From: Pisolithus tinctorius
Taxonomy: Eukaryota; Basidiomycota; Agaricomycetes; Boletales; Pisolithaceae
Length of the DNA stretch: 64,000 nucleotides
Reading direction: 5' to 3'
NCBI GenBank assembly: GCA_024663395.1
Contig: JANFAH010000027.1
Coordinates: 620,001-684,000 of the forward strand
The notes under the pieces were generated by a model, which saw only the letters and a list, made by a program, of their open reading frames with translations, searched no databases and was not told where the DNA came from. Positions 55,697 through 64,000 of the stretch are shown here, piece by piece (the first letter of the stretch is position 1; each line of letters opens with the position of its first letter). The position numbers were made by a program, and so were the translations under genes.

Positions 55697-57266
55697 CAGG
55701 TCCTGGAGTTTGTCCTTCAACCTTTGCAACTCCTCCTGTCTAGCCCATGCAGTCTCAATCCAATGTGTCACCCACCTCACCAACATCTCCAGCAGCTGGT
55801 AGACCTGCTCCAGCTTGAATTCCTCATCCTTGGCACTTGCCTTGAGCACTCACAGACACTCAACAAAGTTTGCTGTCAACCACTCATGTGGGTTTTTGAC
55901 CTCCAGAGTTTCTGTGACCAATGATGTGTTGCTCTGGACCAGCACTTTGATGTCTCCAGGTTTGTTCAGTAAGCTGGTCACAGTTGCAAAAAACAGTTTG
56001 ATCTCAACTTGCAGTTTGTTGATGGGGAGTGATGCTTGAGGCTCATTGACAAGGGGTGAAGAGGCTTTGAACAAAGGCCTGGGCATTGGAGTAGCCCCAT
56101 GGAAGAAGGGACAGGGGATTGGCAAAGGATTGTGAGGGGAAGGGGTCAGATCTGGGGAAGGCAAGCATGTGGGGGTCAGCTCAGGTTGTTGCTTTCAAGC
56201 CAGAATTTTCAGAGTGAGCTTCCTCAAGGGTCTGGTCACAGGTCCTGCTGGGGCCACTGTCAGGGTTGTAGTTGATTTGACTTGTTTGTGCAACAGTCCT
56301 GCCATTCCAATGGTGCTGGAGTTCTTTCGCTGAAGGTGGTGTTAACTTGTTCCCTTGTGGAATTAAACCTGTACAGTACTCACCTTTCTCCCTGCTCCAC
56401 AAGTGTGCAAGCACTTGTGCTTCACATTCCTGCACAATTTGCAGGACCACTCTGGCTCCCCAACACACACAAGGTCTGCTTGGGCACATGCCTCACAAGG
56501 CCCATAGTCTCCACTGTGTGAGGTCCCTTTACAGAATGAGTGGGTTCACCTTCACCATTGTCCTCATCATTGTTGATGTCATCAGCAAGCTTGTCCTCCT
56601 CATTGGTGGCTTGCAGAATTTCTGTTGAAGTCAGTACTTGCACTCAGGGATGTCATGGACATTGAATGTACCTTCTCCTTCCCTTTTCCCTTGCTTGCAC
56701 TACCAGAGCCCACCCCAGTCACATGCATACATAGCTCCTCTAGATGGCCCCCCTGCCTCAGCATCACCTGGCCCTCCCTCTGCCTGACTTGGGCTGAGTA
56801 CACGCCATGGGCTCCTGGGCCAGCCTCTTTGCCTCTAGTCATGCCCTTTCTTTGACCCTCTCCTGGTAGTCCTCAAAGAGATCCTTGACATCAAACTGCC
56901 TTTGGCCCTTGGGTCATCAAAGGTCCACAATCACTATGGCTCCTGTGACCATGACATTGTCCTCAATCACCAACTGCTTGACAGTTCCATGAGGCAGTGG
57001 CCATTAAGGTCAGGCATGACAATCTTGTGCTCATCTATGTACTTTCACCATGAGTACACAGTAGCCTGTGGAGTTTCTGTCATATCCCTGACATGCCCAC
57101 ATGACTGTCTACTCACCCAGGTTGTGTCCCACTCATCTACCCACTTGTGGATAATTTCCAGCCTCTCCTCTGGCTGTGGTACAGATCAGGTCATCCTACC
57201 TGTGTGTTTCAACACCCTTGTGAGTGCTGCTATGGCCTGGGCCTCCATGGAGAATACCAGTCAAGC
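55697..57266 (-). pseudogene. Opposite-strand zinc-cluster-like ORF, family 3, decayed
   Basis: On the minus strand the region holds, in order: a start near 57260, a Gly/Lys-rich patch (SASKGKGKEKVH near 56670), an acidic stretch (DDINNDEDNGEGE), a cysteine cluster (56488-56402) with spacing C-x2-C-x6-C-x7-C-x2-C-x6-C, a Pro-rich linker, and a final helical segment ending with RQEELQRLKDKLQDL at about 55697. Several stops and frame shifts break it. Position and module order parallel the ORFs of families 1 and 2. Confidence 0.55.
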
Positions 57267-57672
57267 ATCATGAATTGAGTAAGTTTGCATGTTGACAAGT
57301 GGATGAGATGTTGGGAGCAGGATATGTGAGTGAGAGTGTTGTTGGGGGAGTTTGACAAGCAGTGAGCCACCTTCTGGGTGAGTTTAAATTCTGCAGGGCC
57401 ATCTCATACAATGTGGAATTCCACTCTGCATGAGGCAGAATTCCAACCACATGCCATCATTGTTACTAACACCTGCCATGATTCCATGCTCATCTCTGTC
57501 ACATCTCAGTTTGGTCTGACCAAGGATGGTCAGCTTTTGAAGTCCCTGGGAGGTGTAGGGAGCCATATACTCCCTGAGGCTGGAACAGGAATCTGTCACT
57601 ACATTCCACAAGCCTCTGTGACAAACCCATTTTGGAATTTTTCCCACTCATGACCTCATGTTTTCTCCCAAC
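57267..57672. other. No supported gene
   Basis: CpG-poor sequence between the family-3 remnant and a solo LTR. Its own 3' LTR could be here, but I cannot define ends. Confidence 0.35.
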
Positions 57673-58407
57673 TGTCATGACCATGTGTTTATCCTGGGTC
57701 CTCACTCACTCCACACCCCTTTCCACCAGTCATTTACTCACTCTGCACCAACTCTGCCTGCCCTCTGTTGTTTACAAACCATCTCTGCTCTGACTGCTGT
57801 CAGACTTGTACTGCTCTCCTACTGGACCATGTGGACCACTCTCTGAGGGGTCATGTGACTACCCTTCGGACTTCTCCCTGACAGCACACAGTCAGGTACT
57901 CCACAGCATGTGCACTGCATGGTCCAGTGCCTGGACTGTTTCCTTTTCAGGATGTCCTGTGTTACCTGCTCATATGTCCTCCATCTTCCCTTCATTCATC
58001 ATCTAGGAAGTTTTGCTTGAAAATTTATGAGTCTCCATATGTCAGTTCCAGTTCTAGTTACTGTACCTCCATAGTGGTATAAAAGCATGTACTGTACTCT
58101 GCTGTTCTCCAGTACGAAGATCAACTTAGTTCCTACTCCTTCTGCCTCTGACTTCTGTCTGTCAGAGTTACCTCTGACTGTCCACCTGGTCTCTACCTCT
58201 GAAATATGAGGGCTGAGATTGTGCAAGGGGGTAGTGCATGAGCTAAACCTGATGCGCTCACTCTGCTCTGCCTTTTCTTTGGTGGACTTCATTCCTGCCA
58301 ACACTCTGCCAGTTGGAGGTCTGTTCCTTTGTGTCAGACTTGCTTCCAGACCCCTCCCCAGACCTTGGCTAGTGTCAGAGTTGGTTGGAGTAGGCCTGGA
58401 CTTGACA
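57673..58407 (+). repeat. Solo LTR of Gypsy family 1
   Basis: 735 bp, TGTCA...TGACA, flanked by CCAAC at 57668-57672 and 58408-58412. TATAAAA near 58079 and AGTACGAAGAT at about 58111 mark the promoter and RNA start. There is no internal region, so it arose by LTR recombination. It is CpG-poor like copy C. Confidence 0.93.
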
Positions 58408-59397
58408 CCAACCCCTGTTGCCTTTGGAGTTTCTCCCAACCTTCAGCATGTCACCCAGTCATCAATAAAGCTGATCTGGAAATTCCACATTTTCCCCGAG
58501 TCATCCAGAATTCAGTAGCTGCACCACCACCCAGCCATGTCACCACTCATCCATGCCAGTCCCCTCTAAAAAACTCCAGTTACCCCTGTTGCCCCAAATT
58601 CTGCAAGCTGGACTTCATGCCAGTATGCTCTGCCCTCCTGTGCTTCCCCCTCTCACCAGGTTCACCTCTCACTTGTATGTGTACCTGGAAGATACCCCTT
58701 ACTGTTGTCCCATTTTTACTCTCATCTACTACTTGCTGGACTATTTCATGTGCATCTGTAATTCACTGACATCTGTCATCCTTTCCTTTATTTTCCAGTC
58801 TTTTAGTTTTTCTGCCCCACCTTACTCTGACTCATACCTACATCCCTTATACTATATAATTCCACCACAATGTCAGAAATATACCACCCACCTTTAGAGT
58901 CACTATCTGTGTGTGTTCCATGAGTTTGAGAGTTCTCAGAGTCTAAGTGTGTATATTGAGTCTACAGCATCTACAGCATCTCCAGTGGTCTTTGTGTCGC
59001 TTGCATCTTCCAATCCTGCACACCTTATCCCATATCCCTCTCACCTCAAATACACTCTTCTTGTCACAAATGGGCTTCTCAGAATTTTGTATACCCATCT
59101 CACTGTTCCTCATGCATCCACATCTCTCTGGAATTGAATTCTGTGACCCTTGCACATATTCCCCCACCCCTTCTAGGTTAATCCTTGACTTCTCCTTCCA
59201 CACAGCACCCCTTGGGATGATCCTAGGGAAGTCTCCCTTCAGCTTTCCTTTAGTTACACACTTCCCAGAAGTTGTGTCACACACTGCTGTGCACATGTGT
59301 CATGAAACAGCCCACATGACAAGGTCATATAAGCTTACCTTATGTGCTGGCTGCAGAACCTCCACATGAGACACCTTCACTGCTGTGCCTTCATCAC
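58408..59397. other. CpG-poor repeat-derived sequence, no recognised gene
   Basis: Plus-strand frames of about 70-140 codons lack motifs. An F/S-rich run near 58790-58830 and short CATCTACAGCATCT duplications near 58962-58985 are seen. Probably old element debris. Confidence 0.35.
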
Positions 59398-60899
59398 CAG
59401 GCTCCACCACAGTGTGTGTCAAAGTGTGGAAAGGTGGTACAAACCATCCAAAACCAACACCAAAGACAAATAATGTGTGAGTGGTGGTTTGCCTCTGTGG
59501 AACCTGGAGGGCAGAAAAACCTGATGTGGGGGGGACTTCAAGTAGAGTGCTCCTGGTGCAGGTTTTCAATGAGTTATGCAGGAGAAGATGAACAGATGCT
59601 GATTGAGAAGGGGATGCTGAATGGAGCAAGGGTGTTCAGCCAAAAGGACTCCTAGCACAAGTCAACATTGAGTTACACTGGAGTAGTGGGATGACTAAGC
59701 AAAAACTGCTGACTAAGCATGGGGTGGACTGCAGATGATGAAGGATGGTAGATAGACTCTTCCAAATGAGCCTCAACTGTCAATGATGAGTTATGCACTG
59801 AACTGACTGCTGAGTGAATGGCTTCTGGTTCACTGGGGTTGTAGCTAAGTACATGGGGGTTTATATACTGTGGGGGGGGGGCACAGCTTATGACAAATGA
59901 GGCACAAATGCTTGGTAAGTAATGAGTAAGGATTGAGTAAGCATGATGAGTCAGCAAGAAATTAGAAGTAAGCAAGCAAAGAGGATTGGTAAGTATTGGC
60001 AATAAAGGAGTCAAGGACAGTCAAAACATCACAGAATGAGTCAAATAGAGTCAGAAACTGAGTAAGTGCACTGATATCACATTAGGGGGTGGCAATGCAA
60101 GTCAGATCTCAGTGGAGACATCTCTAGACCCAAAGATGGCATGACAGATGGATGGTGCAATGGGAGCATAAGTGATTGTGTTTCCCACCCTTTCATCCTC
60201 TCAGTGAAGTTAACAAAAGCTTCATGAATGAGGCTCTGATGGAGGAGGAGGAGAAGGGGGGATGTCTTCTGCTGGATCTTGCAGTAAGAAGGCAAGATGC
60301 ACATCATACTCATCATGAATGTGATCAGGGAGGCTGGAGAACAGTAGATTATGCTGCAGCTGTTGCAATGCAGGAAGAATGATGGATGAGATTGGAATAA
60401 AGATAGTGCAGGGAGCAGGGAGGAATGATCCATATGCTTCATCAACTGGGGAGACTGAAATGACCACATAAGACCTTTCTAACTGAGTGACAGACCTGAG
60501 GCAACCAAAGAATGTCCTTCTGGAAGTCATACTGATGAGGAGAACATGCTGACCAAGCTGCATGGGACAAGATGGGGCTGACAATGATGGAATGAACCAG
60601 GGGGCTTCAGGACAGAAGCTGGTGGGAATGCCTGGCAGATATACATAGCCACTGTCTCTGGCAAATGAGACAAGCAAGATGATCAATGAAGAGGCAGCCA
60701 TTTCTGATGGACTTAGCAAAATGAGTGTATGATGGATGGAGTGCTGTAGAAATGTGTAAGGTGTGAGGATCCTCTCCAAATTTGGAAGGCAGGATGGCAT
60801 GGCTGAGCACCTTAAGTGAGAGTGAGAATGGAGTTGATATCTTTGGAAATGGTGGAGATATGATGAAAACTTGAATGCCATACGCAGGAACTAAAAACT
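59398..60899 (-). repeat. Large direct repeat, copy 1
   Basis: About 1.5 kb matching 61970-63593 in the same orientation. Shared marks include GTCAAAGTGTGGAAAGGTGGTA at the left, GTACATGGGGGTTTATATACTGTGGG near 59850, runs of GAGTAAG/TGAGTCA words, and GGAAATGGTGGAGATA before the right end. The TATATAAA on the minus strand near 59864 could be a promoter, so these may be LTRs or duplicated gene units. Confidence 0.7.
60222..60881 (-). CDS. Unknown protein in direct repeat copy 1
   Basis: A 219-codon minus-strand frame. Readable segments are SFARDSGYVYLPGIPTSF, SCPMQLGQHVLLISM, RTFFGCLRSVTQLERSYVVI, and LLFSSLPDHIHDEYDVHLAF with a Pro-rich end. The middle looks like a beta-rich domain and the end like LPDH-x-HDEYD. 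The paralogue at 62875-63558 has lost frame through a 4-base deletion. I do not recognise the family and name no function. It is preserved better than its surroundings. Confidence 0.5.
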   Translation of the reverse strand: MAFKFSSYLHHFQRYQLHSHSHLRCSAMPSCLPNLERILTPYTFLQHSIHHTLILLSPSEMAASSLIILLVSFARDSGYVYLPGIPTSFCPEAPWFIPSLSAPSCPMQLGQHVLLISMTSRRTFFGCLRSVTQLERSYVVISVSPVDEAYGSFLPAPCTIFIPISSIILPALQQLQHNLLFSSLPDHIHDEYDVHLAFLLQDPAEDIPPSPPPPSEPHS

Positions 60900-61969
60900 T
60901 TTAATGTGCACTTAACTCACTTCCTCTTTTCTATTTAGCACTGATGTCTCATTCTTGTGTGAAGGATGACTGCTCACATCCAGCAGTCTTTCTACACATG
61001 AGGGCTTTAGTCTTCATCTGCATTCACAGGCATTGCATGCAACTTGTCAATGAGTTAGGCAGAGTCAGCTGTAACCATGTCCACAACACCTTTGGTGTGT
61101 GACAGTGGTCGTCTTGCTTGGCCTTTGCACATGCATCAGCCTCCTCTGCAGTCCACCTTTCATACACATCATTGGCCTTGGCCAATACAAGTGCATCTGC
61201 TGTGTCAACACATATGGCAATGCCAAGCTCCTTGCCTCACTTGACCAGCAGCATCAGGACTGCCTACCCTTGTGCAATCAGTCCCACACTAACCCATTGT
61301 GACATCTGAATCCACTCACTGTCTTCTCCTCCCATTGCCACAGCACATCATCTTCTCCTCCAACAGCCCATCCTGGTCATCAGGCATACACCATGCCTCT
61401 GCAATGATCCCCACCAATGCAGCCATGAGCTTCTCCTTCAAAGCAGTCTTCTCTGCTTCCACTGGGTCTGGGGTAGGCATGTGAATGAGCTGGGAGAGTC
61501 AGGGGGCATGGTTAGCAGACATGGTTAGAGCTATAGAGATGGATGGAAGGGGGGAAAGAATCAGAATGATGTGAAGGTTTGAGCCACACACTAACAAATA
61601 TATACTTAGCAGCCATGAGGCACTTCTGTCATCAGTCTGGATGCCTATACACAGCATTCAACAGTCTTCTTGTGTTCCTTGGCACCATGCTTCCCTTGCT
61701 TCTATGCAGACTCCTCTGGTGTTCTCAAATCCTTGGCACCACACCTTCACAATCACCACATGACAAAGCTATTTATGTCCTCCACACCACATGGCTGACT
61801 GGGGACAGTCAGCATCTAAGTCCCCCACAGGTGTAAGGAATGCACATTCTTTGGATGTGTAAACCCCTATCATCAACCATTCTGTGACTATCATTACATT
61901 CCTGGACCTCTCACATCCACCATTGTTCACATGCTACCTTCCCATGCCCTTGCTCCCTCTCATGCTGTG
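60900..61969 (-). other. Spacer between direct repeats, with weak minus-strand coding remnants
   Basis: On the minus strand an ATG near 61521 opens MSANHAP, and a frame with PTPDPVEAEKTALKEKLMAALVGIIAEAW lies at about 61480-61390 before stops accumulate. This could be the start of a helical protein like those in the zinc-cluster genes, but no cluster is found here. Confidence 0.3.
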
Positions 61970-63593
61970 AGTCAAAGTGTGGAAAGGTGGTATAAACCAA
62001 CCAAAACCAACACAAAAGACAAATAATGTGCAAGTGGTGTTGTGCCTCTGTGGTACCTGGAGGGCAGAAAAAACCTAATGTGTGGGGGAGTTTTCTATAG
62101 AGGGTGCTCCTGGCACAAGTTGATGACAAGTTACATAAGAGAAGCTGAGTGAGTGATGACTTGATGGGGGATGCTGAACAGAGTGAAGGTGTTCAGCCAA
62201 AAGTATTCTGGAATAAAATGTGCTCCTGGCACAAGTTGATGACAAGTTATGCAGGAGTGGAAGAATGACTAAGCAAAAGGTTGCTGACTAAGCACTGATG
62301 ATACTGCTGATGATGAATAGAGGTAGATAGACCCTTGATGGAGCCTCAACTACCAAGGATGATGGATGGTGACAGATAGACTCTTCTAAATGAGCCTCAA
62401 CTGTTGATGACAAGTTATGCACTGAGAGAGCTGAACTAACTTCTGGATTGCTTGGTGGGTAGCTAAGTACATGGGGGTTTATATACTGTGGGGGGAGCAC
62501 AGCCTGTGACAAACAAGGCACAAACACTTTGTAAGTAATGAGTAAGGACTGAGTAATCATGATGAGTAAGTGAGAAATGAAAAGTAAGCAAGCAAGGGGA
62601 ATTGGTAAGTAGTGGCAATAAACAAGTCAAGGACAGTCAAAATATCACAGTATGAGTCAAATAGAGTCAGAAACTGAGTAAGCACACTGATATTACATTA
62701 GGGGGTGGTGATGCAAGTCAGATCTCAGTGGAGACATCACTGGACCAACAGATTGGATGACAGATGGATGGTGTTTCCAGATGGGGAAGTATTAATTCCA
62801 GAAATGGATGGCATGAGTCAGGCATCAAAAGACTAGGGCATTGGGGGTCTGTGGGGTAATGGGAGCATAGGCAATCATGCCTCCCACCCATTCATCCTCT
62901 CAGTGAAGTCAATAAATTCTTCATGAATGGGGATCTGATGGAGGAGAGGGAGAAGGGGGGATGTCTTCTGCTGGGTCTTGCAGTAAAAAGGCAAGATGCA
63001 TGTCATACTCATCATGGATGTGATCAGGGAGGCTGGAGAACAGTAGATTATACTGCAGCTGTCACAATGTGGGGAGAATGATGGATGAGATTGGAATAAA
63101 GATAGTACAGGGAGCAGGGAGGAAGGATCCCTATGCTTCATCAAGTGGGGAGACTGAAATGACCACATAAGACCTTTCTGAGTGACAGACCTGAGGTGAC
63201 CAAAGAATGTCCTTCTGGAAGTCATACTGACAAGGAGAACATGCTGACCAAGCTGCATGGGATGGGATGGGGCTGACAATGATGGAATGAACCAGGGGGC
63301 TTCAGGATGGAAGCTGGTGGGAACACCTGGGAGATATACATAGCCATTGTCTCTGGCAAATGAGACAAGCAAGATGATCAATGAAGAGGCAGCCATATCT
63401 GATGGACTTAGTGAAATGAGTGTCTGATGGTTGGAGTGCTGTTGAAATGCATAGGGTGCAAGGATCCTCTCCAAATTTGGAAGGCAGGATGGCATGGCTG
63501 AGCACTTTAAGTGAGTGTGAGAATGGAGTTGATATCTTTGGAAATGGTGGAGATACAATGAAAACTGGAATGCTGTACATGGGCACTAAAAAC
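61970..63593 (-). repeat. Large direct repeat, copy 2
   Basis: About 1.6 kb, offset 2.57 kb from copy 1. It has two extra stretches compared with copy 1 (near 62345-62395 and 62775-62870) and several small deletions. Confidence 0.7.
62875..63558 (-). pseudogene. Paralogue of the 60222-60881 ORF, frameshifted
   Basis: It shares SFARDNGYVYLPGVPTSF, HPMQLGQHVLLVSM and RTFFGHLRSVTQ with copy 1, then loses the frame because AACT (60481-60484 in copy 1) is missing here near 63179. The downstream DNA still resembles copy 1 in the other frame. Confidence 0.6.
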
Positions 63594-63639
63594 CTTACCT
63601 AAGCCATCTAGCTCATATTATACAGCTACTTGGACTTTT

Positions 63640-64000
63640 CCTACAGCAGTTTTGCCTGAAATGGCCTGCTAGAGGGTCGTCATGCTTGAACTGAAGCACT
63701 TGAAGGTGGAGATCATCAATGTCAGGGACAAAGATGTGATTGTCAAGGCAGAGTAGACCATTGGAGTCCAGGGACCACTGAGGCCTAGTCAGAGTTGGGA
63801 GATGGCTGGCAGAGACAGGGTCAGATGGTAGGGCAGAGATGATGTCAGAGTGCAAGCAATCAACATTGAAGACCATGGTGGCACAGAGCACAGGGGCTAT
63901 GAGGGTAGTGGTACAGAGGGATGACACAAGTTGCTCCTGTGTAAACATAGGGTGGAGATTGTGAGGATTTACCTGTGCATAGTCCCTATCCCCCCCCCTT
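63640..64000 (-). pseudogene. Gypsy family-1 copy D, pol fragment running off the window
   Basis: The minus strand matches copy B pol at about 12540-12897 (MFTQEQL, DPVSASHLPTLTRPQWSLDS, LLCLDNHIFVPDIDDLHL, KHDDPLAGHF), the end of RNase H and the start of the integrase finger. The match stops abruptly near 63650 within the finger. The rest of pol would be beyond base 64000. Confidence 0.88.

Overview
The window looks like a transposon-dense accessory region of a mushroom-forming fungus (Agaricomycetes, Basidiomycota). The evidence is short GT-AG introns of about 40-70 bases, Ty3/Gypsy chromoviruses, a KDZ transposase with its CxC2 cysteine cluster, a TET/JBP dioxygenase and degraded basidiomycete-type host genes (WD40, SUB2-like helicase, F-box). 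I name no species.

Layout. 1-2695: minus-strand end of a Gypsy family-1 chromovirus (copy A). 2696-7323: decayed host-type genes. 7324-7903 and 34256-35045: two halves of one WD40 gene, split by a 26,352-bp element at 7904-34255. That element has about 88-bp imperfect terminal inverted repeats flanked by a 7-bp duplication, TTGATGG. Its cargo is a zinc-cluster/coiled-coil gene, a Pro/Ser-rich gene, a conserved minus-strand gene, a 1,004-codon KDZ transposase, a small minus-strand gene and a TET/JBP 2OG-Fe(II) dioxygenase. Satellite-like repeats lie toward both ends. Two retroelement insertions sit inside it: Gypsy family-1 copy B (8402-16517, duplication CCCAG) and a solo LTR in a transposase exon (27786-28499, duplication CAAAT).

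35046-40811: host pseudogenes, including a SUB2-like helicase in two divergent pieces and a truncated F-box gene. 40812-51470: family-1 copy C, 5'-truncated, its integrase split by a young family-2 Gypsy (40897-48494, duplication GACAC). 51471-57270: a decayed family-3 Gypsy pol with a downstream opposite-strand ORF. 57673-58407: solo LTR (duplication CCAAC). 59398-63593: a 1.5-1.6-kb direct repeat carrying paralogous unknown ORFs. 63640-64000: another family-1 fragment (copy D).

Three themes recur. (1) Families 1 and 2 encode Gag and Pol with Pol in the -1 frame at an A_AAA_AA(A/T) heptamer beside the gag stop, and both have a primer-binding site complementary to the predicted 5' end of their own transcript (self-priming, as in Tf1/sushi elements). 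(2) In all three Gypsy families an ORF on the strand opposite pol, between pol and the 3' LTR, carries a Zn2Cys6-like cluster; the KDZ element carries a similar gene. (3) Decay is dominated by CpG to TpG/CpA change: the two family-2 LTRs differ at six sites, all CpG, and most in-frame stops are TGA at former arginine positions. This points to cytosine methylation of these elements, which makes a transposon-borne 5-methylcytosine-oxidase homologue especially interesting.
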